A DNA stretch of 64,000 nt, taken from Promethearchaeota archaeon (GTDB taxonomy: Archaea > Asgardarchaeota > Lokiarchaeia > Sigyniarchaeales > Promethearchaeaceae). The stretch covers positions 199,590 through 263,589 of the forward strand of contig JAFGBS010000009.1 of NCBI GenBank assembly GCA_016933055.1, written 5' to 3'. Every line of letters starts with the position of its first letter. Position 1 is the stretch's first letter. Under the pieces are notes generated by a model, which had not been told where the DNA came from, ran no database searches, and was given only the letters and a program-made list of their open reading frames with translations. Positions 53,831 to 63,332 of the stretch are shown in pieces. The position numbers and the translations under genes are program-made.

Positions 53831-54643
53831 ATGAGTGATATGAATGAAGAAAACCTAGCTTGCTTGCCGGCAAAGGATGCAAAGCTGGTTGCAAATGAAG
53901 AAAAGATCAATTTAGTTAAAGACAAGCATCCCTCCTTCATTGTGGGGTTTCTAGGCGCCGGACTGGTCGGTAATATAGTCGCATCGACACTAGTTGAGCA
54001 ATTAAACTGTGAACAGATTGGTTTTGTGAACACAAATGATCTGCCTCCTATTGCAATTTTCTATGATGGTATCTTAAAACATCCGTTTCGATTATACTAT
54101 TCAAAGGAAAAAAACATCGTGATAGCGCAATGTGAAGTTCCTTTCAATAATTCCTCGACTTACCAAGACTTAGCACGATTATTATCGCAATGGGCATTAA
54201 AGATCGGGATTGTGGAAGTATGCACAATTCAAGGAATCGTAGGTCCTGCAGAATCATTTCCTCCAGAAAACCCCCCCGTCTATGTAGCGGCTGAAAAGGA
54301 GATCATCGAACGCTTAAGAAAAACAAGCGAAGTGCAAATATTACCCCGTGGACTAGTATTAGGTCCTGAAGCAGCTTTATTAAATGAAGGATTAAGTAAC
54401 AGGTTGAATTGTTATGCACTTTTAGTTCCCGTCAATCAACAAATTCCTAGTCCAGATGGTGCTTCAGCTATCATACATGAATTAAATAAAATCTACGGAC
54501 TGACGATCGATACAAGTAAACTTATGGAGGACGCACAGAAGATTCGGGAAAAATTGATGGAACTCAATCAGAAAACACAGCAACAACACGGTCAGATGGT
54601 TGAGATGAATAAATCTGAACCCTCTCAGAACATTTACTTATAA
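53831..54643 (+). CDS. PAC2-family proteasome assembly chaperone-like protein
   Basis: 270 residues. PSFIVGFLGAGLVGNIVASTLVEQLN at the start and VEVCTIQGIVGPA further on match the PAC2 fold; the family forms assembly chaperones for the 20S proteasome in eukaryotes, and archaeal members are of unsettled role. A C-terminal coiled coil (about 225-265, KIREKLMELNQKTQQQHGQ) is common in these. It stands alone, divergent from glycogen synthase. Confidence 0.85.
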   Translation: MSDMNEENLACLPAKDAKLVANEEKINLVKDKHPSFIVGFLGAGLVGNIVASTLVEQLNCEQIGFVNTNDLPPIAIFYDGILKHPFRLYYSKEKNIVIAQCEVPFNNSSTYQDLARLLSQWALKIGIVEVCTIQGIVGPAESFPPENPPVYVAAEKEIIERLRKTSEVQILPRGLVLGPEAALLNEGLSNRLNCYALLVPVNQQIPSPDGASAIIHELNKIYGLTIDTSKLMEDAQKIREKLMELNQKTQQQHGQMVEMNKSEPSQNIYL

Positions 54644-54833
54644 TTTTTTTCTTATACTTCTCCTATACTCATTATGGGTATCAACCTTCAATGGATGAAT
54701 TGTGTTGTAATGAATTTATCTGGATTTTCTGTAATTAACATGGGGAACTTTCTATTAGAGCAGTTGCAAATTCGCAAAATTAAAATCTAAGAGTTTATTG
54801 GATCATCTATATTTTGATGGAAGGTAGAAATCT

Positions 54834-55121
54834 ATGAAAAAGAATGCACTAACCGACCTAGAAGGTATTTTTGTTAATTATCGACGAAGTCGACATAAGC
54901 AACATCTTAAGCACTCGATCCTAAAATTTCCGGGATATGATACGCGCAAAGCTGCTTTTATGTTGATTGGTAGGACCGTAGCATGGGATACACCATCTGG
55001 AAAGACTTTAAAAGGAAAGATTACCCGAGTGCATGGCAAAAATGGACAAGTGGTTGCATTATTTAAAAAAGCGGGATTGCCCGGTCAAGCTCTTGGACAA
55101 CATATATATGTGGTTAAATGA
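54834..55121 (+). CDS. rpl35ae: Large-subunit ribosomal protein L35Ae
   Basis: 95 residues. It has GIFVNYRRSRHKQH at the N-terminus, then AFMLIGRTVAW, GKITRVHGKNGQVVALFKKAGLPGQALG near the end, matching eL33/L35Ae, found in archaea and eukaryotes only. It sits on the large ribosomal subunit. Very basic, as expected. Preceded by 190 bases with no gene. Confidence 0.92.
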   Translation: MKKNALTDLEGIFVNYRRSRHKQHLKHSILKFPGYDTRKAAFMLIGRTVAWDTPSGKTLKGKITRVHGKNGQVVALFKKAGLPGQALGQHIYVVK

Positions 55122-55202
55122 GCTAGGAAACTCTCTTTCATTTTATGGATAGGAATTGCTTTTTCCTACCTGCTAGTAAAAGGATTAAAAAAATAAATTT
55201 TC

Positions 55203-56540
55203 TTATTTAAAGGATATATATTCATACGCTCTGGTTTTTGTGGGAAAACAATAATGAAGGGTCTGAAAATCTTTTCGGAATTCTTCAACTTCCTCTTTTA
55301 TGACTTCAGGCTTTTTCTGATCGACCACTATTTTTTTCATTAATTCGGAAATGGAGACCATATCTCTTTCTTTCATTCCTAGTCGGGTAACTTCAGATAC
55401 CCCAAGACGAATGCCTCCAGGATTCGTGTAATTCCTATTATCTCGAACGATGTCCCATGGAAGTAAATTACGGTTAATAATGATATTCGCTTTTTCCAAT
55501 GCTTTCTCGATGTCTCCACCTAGTCCGATAGTGTTTTCAAAATTTGTTATATCCGCAACCACTTGGTGGCTTTCCGTGAATCCTTTATGTTCGCATAAAA
55601 TCTTGAATCCCCGTTCATGCAAGGCTTGAGCCAATGCTTTTGCATTTTTAATCACTTGAGCATGGTATTCTATACCGAATTCTAGCATTTCTGCGAGAGT
55701 AATCGCTAAACCTGCGACATTGTGTAAATGATGATTCGATAGCATAGCAGGAAATGCACATTTTTTCAAGAGTTCAATTTCCTCGGAATCTTTTGTATCT
55801 GATAGTACAATACCATGTTGTGGTCCAGGGAAGGTCTTATGGGTACTACCCGTCATAATATCTGCACCCTCACGAAGAGGATCTTGGAAATATCCTGAAC
55901 CAATTAACCCTAAAACATGTGCTCCATCATACATTACTTTCGCTCCTACTTCTCGAGCGACTTCGCTCAACTCTTTCACTGGATGAGGAAATAAGAAAAC
56001 TGAACCCCCAAATAACAACAGTTTTGGTTTTTTTTCTCGAATTATTGCAATGGATTGATCTACATCAATGTTCATTTCTTCCCAATTGAATTTCAAATAT
56101 TCAATATCTAATCCATGAACTGCACCTGCAGTACCATTAATCAGATTTTTCGAAACTCGCCCATATTTAGGTCCATGGGATATGTGCCCACCGCTAGGAA
56201 TAGGCATACAACTCATGATATCACCCGGTTCTGTGTATGCTGTATACGCTACAAGATTTGCAACGACTCCTGAGATTGGACGTACGTCTGCAAAATTCAC
56301 ACGAAAATATTTTTTAGCTAGGTCAATGGCAATTTGCTCAATTTGATCTAACCATTCACATCCCGCATATACTCGTTCTCCAGGCCATCCCTCTGCATAT
56401 CGATGGCTTAAATCACTATTACAAGCTTCTCGGCATTGAATTGAGGTTACATTTTCGCTGGCAATTAAGGGAATCGCGTTTTCAAATGCATTATGATGTT
56501 CGATTAAAAGATCTTGAACTTTTTTAAGTGTATTTGACAT
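55203..56540 (-). CDS. glyA: Serine hydroxymethyltransferase
   Basis: 445 residues. LIASENVTS, YAEGWPGERVYAGC, DGAHVLGLI and TGSTHKTFPGPQHG (the Lys that carries PLP) are family hallmarks. It converts serine to glycine while charging a C1 carrier, in archaea a pterin such as tetrahydromethanopterin. This connects it to Mch and Ftr. A coiled-coil gene of 309 residues lies 114 bases upstream on the same strand. Confidence 0.93.
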   Translation of the reverse strand: MSNTLKKVQDLLIEHHNAFENAIPLIASENVTSIQCREACNSDLSHRYAEGWPGERVYAGCEWLDQIEQIAIDLAKKYFRVNFADVRPISGVVANLVAYTAYTEPGDIMSCMPIPSGGHISHGPKYGRVSKNLINGTAGAVHGLDIEYLKFNWEEMNIDVDQSIAIIREKKPKLLLFGGSVFLFPHPVKELSEVAREVGAKVMYDGAHVLGLIGSGYFQDPLREGADIMTGSTHKTFPGPQHGIVLSDTKDSEEIELLKKCAFPAMLSNHHLHNVAGLAITLAEMLEFGIEYHAQVIKNAKALAQALHERGFKILCEHKGFTESHQVVADITNFENTIGLGGDIEKALEKANIIINRNLLPWDIVRDNRNYTNPGGIRLGVSEVTRLGMKERDMVSISELMKKIVVDQKKPEVIKEEVEEFRKDFQTLHYCFPTKTRAYEYISFK

Positions 56541-56653
56541 ACGAATACATTCCTTGAAAACCCATAAAAATGTTATCTTTCGAGAAATAGAGACCTAAGT
56601 TCATTTAAAGTAAAATTATTAACAGAAATAGATTGAAAAACTAAAAATTGATT

Positions 56654-57583
56654 TTATTCGTTCGTTTTTTCGCTGGATCCACTAGATTCAAATAATGCTC
56701 TTGCTTCGAAGATATTGAGTTTTTCACCCTTCTTCTTCTTATCTAAAGCATCCTGAAGCGTCATTTCTTGTATCTGATGTTGCATCTTTTTCGAAAGTTT
56801 ACCACCCGCAATACGAGTAATCTTACGTTTCTTTTGGGATGTTCTCATTTCTTTATATTTATTATGATACATGTCAGCGGTGATTTTGCTTTGGATAAAT
56901 TCTGCTTGGATACGATCCAGCTCTTTTCTCTTCATGTCATTTTCTTTAAATAATTCCATCATTAAAACATGATAATTCTGACTTTCTTCACTGTTTTTCT
57001 GGATCTGGATGTTAAATTTATCCAATTCTTTTCGCAATTTTGCGATATCTTTTTGTACTTTAACTGAAGCCATGGATGCATTTCGTTGGGCTTCCAATTC
57101 TGCTTTTGCTACCTCTAATTTCTGAATTTGTTGGATGATATCATTCTCTTCTTTAATATCCAATGTATCGGTAATGATCTTCTTTTCCAAGTGACGAATT
57201 TGTCCAACCACTTTTTTCAGAGTCGGACCTTTTTTATTTTTCTCGGTTTTTCGACGAGATTCTTCATCTTGTTTTGCGTTTTTTAATTCTGTCTTTAGAT
57301 CACGTAATTTGTTATATAATACCTTTTTCTCATTTTTAAGATCCTGAATTACTGCATTAAGTTCATCCCGTTTCGTCTTATACTCAAAAGCACGTTCCCT
57401 ATTAATTCTCCATTCGTCCTCTATTTCTCTTCTCTGTTGTCCCAACTGTTTCGTTTGTTGATTAAGTTCATCTCGCTTTTCTTTTAGAACTTCAACATCA
57501 TCAATGGATTCAAGTTCAGCATTTACCTGCATAGAAATCTGATCCTTAAGTTGCTTCACATTTATGTTATTTCGTTTACTCAT
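56654..57583 (-). CDS. Archaeal coiled-coil protein (COG1340 type)
   Basis: 309 residues, nearly all heptad-rich helix, high in Lys, Glu, Gln. The pattern VLKEKRDELNQQTKQLGQQRR at the start and LQDALDKKKKGEKLNIFEARALFE at the end agree with the widely conserved archaeal coiled-coil family of unknown role. Cytoplasmic; probably forms a long dimer. The C-terminal globular end (KKGEKLNIFEARALFES) is the most conserved segment in such proteins. Confidence 0.8.
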   Translation of the reverse strand: MSKRNNINVKQLKDQISMQVNAELESIDDVEVLKEKRDELNQQTKQLGQQRREIEDEWRINRERAFEYKTKRDELNAVIQDLKNEKKVLYNKLRDLKTELKNAKQDEESRRKTEKNKKGPTLKKVVGQIRHLEKKIITDTLDIKEENDIIQQIQKLEVAKAELEAQRNASMASVKVQKDIAKLRKELDKFNIQIQKNSEESQNYHVLMMELFKENDMKRKELDRIQAEFIQSKITADMYHNKYKEMRTSQKKRKITRIAGGKLSKKMQHQIQEMTLQDALDKKKKGEKLNIFEARALFESSGSSEKTNE

Positions 57584-57728
57584 ACCAAATCAATAAAAAT
57601 AGCCAATTAGCCGAATAATGTGCTGTGTTTAAATTAATGGGATCGAATAAAAAATTTTTCGAATCAATACAAAGGTAAACTCGCCAAATGAATTACTTTT
57701 TTGGGGATTTGGTGTTAATGAGACTTAT

Positions 57729-58586
57729 ATGCAACAGATCAGAAATATCATCCACGATCAAGACCTTGTTTATATAGTGTATGATACTAAAAAGCGCAAA
57801 TGGTTGCGCAAAGTTTCTTCTGGAGAGCAATTTCATACGGATCGGGGCTACTTAGATTATGATGACATTATTGGAAGGGAATTCGGATCAATTGTTTTAT
57901 CCAAGCCTTATGGTCACAAATTTTTTGTGTTCAAACCCTTACCTTCTGATATTATCATCAATATGACTCGTGCATCTCAAATCATCTATCCAGAAGATAT
58001 TGGTCTTATTTTGATCTATACGGGTATAAATTCTGGTAGTATCGTAGTGGAAGCAGGAACGGGCTCTGGGTCTCTAACAGGTATATTAGGTAAATATGTA
58101 CAACCGCATGGGCATATCTACAGTTATGATATACGAGATTCAGCAATAAAGCAAGCTCGAAAAAACATGAAGAAATTGGGCGTATCTGAATCCGTCACCA
58201 TCACAAAAGCAGACATACTTACGGAAGTAGATCATGAAGATGTAGATGTAGTTGTATTGGATTTAGCTACTCCATGGCTGATGATGGAAAAAGTGCACAG
58301 TTTTTTAAAAAATTCAGGAGTGGTGTGTTCATTTTCACCCGTAATTGAACAAGTAATAAAGACCCATGAAGCACTTAAAAATAATCATTTTCATGATATC
58401 AATACTTATGAGTTATTAAAGCGGGAAATCCGAGTTAAAGCCAACGCAACTCGTCCCAATTCCCGAATGATTGGCCATACTGGATACATGACATTTGCTC
58501 GTAAATTAAATCCGTATATACCCGAAAACGAACAGAAAAAATCCGAAAACAAAGGAGAAATTTTACCGTTTCCAGCGGATTTTTAA
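57729..58586 (+). CDS. trmI: tRNA (adenine-57/58-N1)-methyltransferase
   Basis: 285 residues. The SAM site VVEAGTGSGSLTGILG, the GYLDYDDIIGREFGS beta-barrel start and DVVVLDLATPW are typical of TrmI. It methylates N1 of A58 (also A57 in archaea) in the T-loop of tRNA. It overlaps the convergent Old Yellow Enzyme gene by 4 bases at the stop codons. Confidence 0.91.
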   Translation: MQQIRNIIHDQDLVYIVYDTKKRKWLRKVSSGEQFHTDRGYLDYDDIIGREFGSIVLSKPYGHKFFVFKPLPSDIIINMTRASQIIYPEDIGLILIYTGINSGSIVVEAGTGSGSLTGILGKYVQPHGHIYSYDIRDSAIKQARKNMKKLGVSESVTITKADILTEVDHEDVDVVVLDLATPWLMMEKVHSFLKNSGVVCSFSPVIEQVIKTHEALKNNHFHDINTYELLKREIRVKANATRPNSRMIGHTGYMTFARKLNPYIPENEQKKSENKGEILPFPADF

Positions 58587-59989
58587 TTTGAGTTTCTTCC
58601 AATGTATTTTGAATATTCGCGACGATATATAGCAGTATAGATATCATTACGGACAACACAACCAGTTGCACTACCCATTCTCATCAGTTCTGTGCATTTT
58701 GAGCATGTTATGCATACCATTTTTGGATTCAACTTTCCCGTTTTATATAAATCGATTGGAAAATCAGGGTACGCGAAAGCCATTCTTCCATATCCGATAC
58801 AATCAAAGGAATTTCGGTTAATCTCACCAGCAGCGAAAAAAGGGAGATATTGACGAAACCAAGAGAACGCTGTACTTATCCTAACCAATTTAGGGTGGTG
58901 TTCTGAAATTTCACGTAAGCAATCAATAATTCGAGCTATACTTTTCAACGCTGGTTCGGGTGGTTCTTTAGCGTTAAATGCATTCTGTACAAATGGTCGG
59001 GATATATAAGGTTTGAAATAAGGATTTCCTGCTGAAAAACTCACTGTATGTATTCCATATGATTCCAGCCGTGCTATTAGAGCATGTAATTCTGTGAGGT
59101 CGATCGATATAGGGATTCCTTTAGAATTTATTTTCTTCGTTCCCATTCCATAGGGATAGGGTAATGAATCAAATAAATTCAATCTTAGAGTGATTAAGAG
59201 CTTAGGGAATTCTCGGGTTGCTTTTTTTATAATGTCCAATAAAAATCTCTGGCGATTCTTAAAAGATTCTCCCCCAAATTTTGAATTTTCTCTCGTATAT
59301 GCTCCCAATAATTCTGATACGAGGTACCCATGACAGGACTTGATATCCACTCCGTCAAATCCTATTTCTTCCGCAAGTTGAATTGCATGATAATATGCAT
59401 CTTGCAAGTTTTCCAGGTATTCATCTGAAACAATAATGCCCTTTTCGGGATCTATATTCATTGCTTTATCCAAAATATGATTTTTGGTAGCACATAAAGG
59501 AATTCTATGGACTTTTGGTCTTGAATATCTTCCAGAATGAGTGAGTTGTAAAATTTTTAGAGGTTCTCCAAAAGGTGATTTCGAGAAATTCTGAATATGT
59601 TTTTGAAGATATATTCTTCCTTTGTGAAAGCTTGTTAGTAGATCTTTAAATTTCTGCTTGTTATGATTGTTCAAGTATAATTGATGAGGATTGGATTTAC
59701 CTTCATTTAACACAGAAACTGCCTCAAACCAAACTATCCCAGTGCCTGAAGTTCCATATCGTTCATATCGTTTATAAGTCAAATCTGTTGGGCTCCCTTC
59801 TTTAGTTGCATCAAATCCCTCCATGGGATGGATAACAAAACGATTGGGAACCCAAAATTTTGTCGAATTAAAGGAGATTTTCAAAGGTTCAAATAAATTG
59901 GAAGTATTAGTTGAACAGGCAAGATTTAATCCAAGTTCTGTAATTTTTGTTTTAATTTCTTCTAAAGTATCAAAGGTGAACTTGCCCAT
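58583..59989 (-). CDS. NADH:flavin oxidoreductase of the Old Yellow Enzyme family
   Basis: 468 residues. VIHPMEGFDATKEGSPTD, LTHSGRYSRP and FDGVDIKSCHGYL belong to the FMN-binding TIM barrel, and CITCSKCTELMRMGSATGC near the end is a Cys cluster as in 2,4-dienoyl-CoA reductase relatives. The C-terminal FAD/NADPH domain of those larger enzymes is missing, so the electron donor is not obvious. Likely a single-domain ene-reductase with a Fe-S cluster. Confidence 0.84.
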   Translation of the reverse strand: MGKFTFDTLEEIKTKITELGLNLACSTNTSNLFEPLKISFNSTKFWVPNRFVIHPMEGFDATKEGSPTDLTYKRYERYGTSGTGIVWFEAVSVLNEGKSNPHQLYLNNHNKQKFKDLLTSFHKGRIYLQKHIQNFSKSPFGEPLKILQLTHSGRYSRPKVHRIPLCATKNHILDKAMNIDPEKGIIVSDEYLENLQDAYYHAIQLAEEIGFDGVDIKSCHGYLVSELLGAYTRENSKFGGESFKNRQRFLLDIIKKATREFPKLLITLRLNLFDSLPYPYGMGTKKINSKGIPISIDLTELHALIARLESYGIHTVSFSAGNPYFKPYISRPFVQNAFNAKEPPEPALKSIARIIDCLREISEHHPKLVRISTAFSWFRQYLPFFAAGEINRNSFDCIGYGRMAFAYPDFPIDLYKTGKLNPKMVCITCSKCTELMRMGSATGCVVRNDIYTAIYRREYSKYIGRNSN

Positions 59990-60186
59990 AATCTAATTAT
60001 GGAATAAGGACTTGAAAAATATTTAATATTGTTGAGGTAAAATTAAATAATCATTCAAAAACTGCTAAAAATAGTTGACAAAAAAATAATGTTCCTCTTA
60101 GGAGATGGAAATACTATTTTACAGATCTGAATTGACTAAATTAAACAAGTTCTAAATGGAAACTGCAAAAGGAGAATAATCAGAAT

Positions 60187-60663
60187 TTGTCGCTTGATGA
60201 ACTCGATATGGATATTTTGAAGGTGCTGGAGCGAGATGCACGGATATCCTATCGAAAAATATCCCAAGAATTAGATATCAGTGTTGGTACTGTTCACAAT
60301 AGGATTTTAAAATTAAAGGAGAATGGGATTATTCAAGGATATTTACTAGCGTTAAATGAAAACAAATTAAATTTTAAATTAAAGGCGGTAATTTCCTTAG
60401 AAATCACGGGAACTAAAATCCGAGAAATTATGGAAAAATTATCGAAGTACCCTGAAGTGACTAATGCGTATAGTATTTCCGGTAATATTTCGGCGATATT
60501 AATCTGTAGATTTCAAAAAATGAAAGATATCCGGAATTTTACAAATCTCTTGAATGGAGAGGAAGATATCCAAAAAGTAGAAACGAATATAGTATTAGAT
60601 ATTTATAAAGAGGATCTTCACCATTTACTTAGCTCAGAAATCTTTCCCCCTACAAACCAATAA
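60187..60663 (+). CDS. Lrp/AsnC-type transcriptional regulator
   Basis: 158 residues. The N-terminal DELDMDILKVLERDARISY and winged helix IGTVHNRILKLKENGIIQ (about 8-55) are the Lrp DNA-binding part; the rest is the RAM ligand-binding fold. It likely binds an amino acid or related effector and regulates nearby genes. Start is TTG at 60187, with AAAAGGAG (60167-60174) upstream. The YjbQ gene follows 6 bases after its stop. Confidence 0.88.
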   Translation: MSLDELDMDILKVLERDARISYRKISQELDISVGTVHNRILKLKENGIIQGYLLALNENKLNFKLKAVISLEITGTKIREIMEKLSKYPEVTNAYSISGNISAILICRFQKMKDIRNFTNLLNGEEDIQKVETNIVLDIYKEDLHHLLSSEIFPPTNQ

Positions 60664-60669
60664 AAAAAA

Positions 60670-61098
60670 ATGATGAATATGGTTGTTATACTCGAAAAAT
60701 TTTCTCTAGACACCCAACCCGAAGACATTATTGATATCACCCCCGAGATAAAAAAAAAATTAGATTCTTGTGGTTTGACTCAGGGCATAGTGTGTATATT
60801 TACCGCTAGCTCAACCAGTGCTATATCAACCACAGAATATGAACCTGGATTGATCAAGGGAGATATCCCCGCCTTCCTAGAAAAAATCATCCCGTACGAT
60901 CGAAATTATGAGCACCACAAGACTTGGGGTGATCATAATGGTGGGGGTCATTTGAGAAGTTTTCTGTTGAATCCTAGTCTAACTATCCCTTTCACAGCTT
61001 CAAACCTAATTCTAGGAACTTGGCAGCAAATCATTTTTCTAGAAATGGATGAAAAACCTAGAACGCGACTGATTTATTGTCAGTTCATTGGAGAATAA
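60670..61098 (+). CDS. YjbQ/UPF0047 family protein
   Basis: 142 residues. GIVCIFTASSTSAIS, EYEPGLIKGDIPAFLEKI, HHKTWGDHNGGGHLRS and the histidine-rich center are family features; the related bacterial enzyme has thiamine phosphate synthase side activity, but the main role is unclear. ATG at 60670, 60673 or 60679 are all possible. It is 6 bases after the Lrp stop, so the two are cotranscribed. Confidence 0.85.
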   Translation: MMNMVVILEKFSLDTQPEDIIDITPEIKKKLDSCGLTQGIVCIFTASSTSAISTTEYEPGLIKGDIPAFLEKIIPYDRNYEHHKTWGDHNGGGHLRSFLLNPSLTIPFTASNLILGTWQQIIFLEMDEKPRTRLIYCQFIGE

Positions 61099-61241
61099 TC
61101 ATGAAAATATCCACTAAAATTTTTCGCATATACTTTTTCCGACAAAATGTTAAACTAATTCCAATTCCTTAGATATATTTATGAATTAATAATTGTTCTA
61201 TTTTAGCATAATCCAAAATTTACATATCTAGGTGCATTCTA

Positions 61242-61925
61242 ATGAAATTTCTTGTCACTGGAGCTTTTCAATGCGGTAAATCTCAATATATTCAAGCCTT
61301 GGATAAAAATGCATTAAATATCGCTTCTTACGACAAAAACAACTGGAAATGCACGGTTGGTATGGATCTGGGATCTACTCGCAGTAATGGCTTGGATATA
61401 ACTCTTTTTGGCACTCCAGGGCTATTAAGATTTCGTGCAATGCGAGCTATTGTTGCGGGGGGTTCAGACGGAGTTATTTTTTTATTTGATGGACCTCATC
61501 CCGAAAAAGATGATGCATCCCTCCAAATACTGAACGAAATTCGACAGGTTCTTGGTAGAGACATTCCCTTAGTTTATGCTGTAAATAAAAGTGATAATCC
61601 CGATTGCAGACCCGTAGAGGTTGTACGCGCGCAGAATTACCTGGGGTCTCATGCAACTATTTTTAAAATTAGTGGATTAACGGGTGAAAATATTAAGGTA
61701 CCTATAGATGAACTTGCACATCTCGTAAAAAAATCATTATCACCGGTAGTCAGCATTATTCGAAATTATGAAGGAAACTTACATGGCTTGCAAGACGAAT
61801 TGGGCAAAAACTCTGAAGAAATAATGGAATTGCTAAATTCTATGGAACTAAGAGGCATCATTTCTGTAGATCGTTTAAATAAATCTTACAAAATCCTAGA
61901 AACTGCTAAATTTTTTACTGAATAA
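61242..61925 (+). CDS. COG2229-type small GTPase with a C-terminal winged-helix-like tail
   Basis: 227 residues. G1 GAFQCGKSQ (about 7-15), G3 LFGTPGLLRF, G4 NKSD and a G5-like SGLTG. In related proteins the G3 motif is GTPGQ; here the Gln is Leu, the change that locks Ras-type proteins in the active state. The last 60 residues contain EEIMELLNSMELRGIISVDRLNKSY, which looks like a winged helix. MglA or SRPRB-like roles are alternatives. Transcribed alone. Confidence 0.8.
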   Translation: MKFLVTGAFQCGKSQYIQALDKNALNIASYDKNNWKCTVGMDLGSTRSNGLDITLFGTPGLLRFRAMRAIVAGGSDGVIFLFDGPHPEKDDASLQILNEIRQVLGRDIPLVYAVNKSDNPDCRPVEVVRAQNYLGSHATIFKISGLTGENIKVPIDELAHLVKKSLSPVVSIIRNYEGNLHGLQDELGKNSEEIMELLNSMELRGIISVDRLNKSYKILETAKFFTE

Positions 61926-62392
61926 AAAATGATCTATATTTTGGTTTGTATAATTTTCTGATTTGAATTTTTTTCATTCAAAAAAAATCTTCCAAATAGA
62001 CATTATCTTGAAAATTACCCACGTTTTTGCAGAAATGTTCCCAAATTTTGAAGATCCAAAAACACTGAAAATTCGCTATATTATTTAGAATAGTAACTAA
62101 AACTATACATTGAGATAACACATATAACCCAACAACCAATATGGCATAATATTTTAGAGAAGAGAACGTTATAATGCCTTTCATTTGCTTAAAACTATAT
62201 CCAAATAACACGACTTTTTCCCACATCCGACAAAATATAGAAGCTTTACTGAGAAATTGAGCGTTCTTTTTCACCGAATTCATGAAAACATTTAAATAAC
62301 AGAATATACCATAGTTTCATAATAGCCTTTATTAAGAAAATAAGGGTTATTCCTTTTCCTAAGCGTTAAGCTTATATCGGAGGAAAGAAAAA
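61926..62392. other. Gap before the histone gene; weak minus-strand frame
   Basis: This 467-base AT-rich stretch has one minus-strand frame (61978-62283, 101 codons) that contains a single hydrophobic stretch but also many rare-looking Trp/Cys/Phe residues and no homology I know. I treat it as doubtful. TTTAAATA (62291-62298) is the probable histone TATA; AAGC/GCTT around 62361-62373 is a minor hairpin. I see no RNA gene. Confidence 0.4.
62291..62298 (+). promoter_or_regulatory. TATA element of the histone gene
   Basis: TTTAAATA preceded by GAAAACA (BRE-like) gives a leader of about 70 bases before the ATG at 62393, unlike the leaderless genes elsewhere. CGGAGGAAAG (62378-62387) is a strong ribosome binding site, 5 bases before the ATG. 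Confidence 0.45.
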
Positions 62393-62611
62393 ATGGCAAA
62401 AAGACGAAGAGTATTTGCTTGGAGCCCACTTCGTGAATTAATGAAGAAAGCGGGTGCTGAAATTGTATCTCGTGATGCAGTTGAACAACTTTTGTTCTAC
62501 TTAGAGGAACGGGCTAAGAAATTAACCGCCTCGGCATTAAAGCTTGCGAAACACTCCAAGAGAAAGAAAATTACCCAAGATGACATGAAGCTCGCAATTG
62601 AAATGCTGTAA
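62393..62611 (+). CDS. Archaeal histone
   Basis: 72 residues, a single histone fold without tails: WSPLRELMKKAGAEIVSRDAVEQLLFYLEE followed by the second long helix KKLTASALKLAKHSKRKKITQDDMKLAI. The N-terminal AKRRRVF is more basic than in HMfB. Dimers of such proteins wrap DNA. It has a strong ribosome binding site (CGGAGGAAAG), as expected for an abundant protein. Confidence 0.93.
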   Translation: MAKRRRVFAWSPLRELMKKAGAEIVSRDAVEQLLFYLEERAKKLTASALKLAKHSKRKKITQDDMKLAIEML

Positions 62612-62786
62612 GTGTTTTGAAAAATACTATAATAAAAACACTAACGTTTCGATTCGACTGTTCACTTCATCAAAATCAATCTATTTTTTTTATCTCATTC
62701 TCAAATAAATCACATTGAGTGAAAATTTTAGAATCAATCATAGATCTATTAAAACTCATGGGAGTGAGGAATAGGTTAAGATTACA

Positions 62787-63218
62787 TTAGAACGCTTTCA
62801 TTTTCACTTTGAAGTAATCCTTTTGCTTTTTGAAATTCTCCGTACGGAACATATTTTTCTTTCGTCCATCGGTGGTAATTTCTCCAAAATCCTTTACAAT
62901 CTTCTTCATGAATGCTTTAGTTTCTGAATTGACGATTCCAGTCTGAAAATTCAACATATCCGCAATTTCTTGTTTATTCTTAATTCTATCAATATTTAAG
63001 TTTGTGAAGGGTATAACAAAAGCATGTATATACCAAGTGGGTGCTTTTTCATCATCAGTGTGGACACGAATGGCTATATTACCTGCTTTCTCTTCTTTAA
63101 GTTTCATATCCAAGAGTTTTTTACGAATGGAGCGAACGGTAATTACTACTTTCGGGTCGTCTCCTTTGGTGCATTTTTTCATAAAACTCTTGTATTCTTC
63201 TTCTGCGGTGCTGCCCAT
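62787..63218 (-). CDS. Small basic protein of 143 residues, unknown
   Basis: 143 residues rich in Lys. It has two alpha/beta stretches (VVITVRSIRKKLLDMK and IAIRVHTDDEKAPTWYIHAFVIPF), reminiscent of a small RNA-binding or translation-factor-like fold, but I do not recognise it. No cysteine or membrane motif. Divergent from the gene at 63333, 114 bases apart. Confidence 0.6.
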   Translation of the reverse strand: MGSTAEEEYKSFMKKCTKGDDPKVVITVRSIRKKLLDMKLKEEKAGNIAIRVHTDDEKAPTWYIHAFVIPFTNLNIDRIKNKQEIADMLNFQTGIVNSETKAFMKKIVKDFGEITTDGRKKNMFRTENFKKQKDYFKVKMKAF

Positions 63219-63332
63219 GCTTATCTACTCGAAGATTTTTGTTAAAAATTTAATAAGTCGAAAATATATCCTTTACTCCTTAGTATTTAATATCCTATAA
63301 AATTACATTGGATCAGAAAGGAGCTAGAATGG

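Noticed and set aside
61978..62283. 101-residue minus-strand frame as a real gene
   Set aside because: Composition is odd (many Cys, Trp, Phe), there is no ribosome binding site, and it overlaps the probable histone promoter. Left as doubtful inside the gap note.
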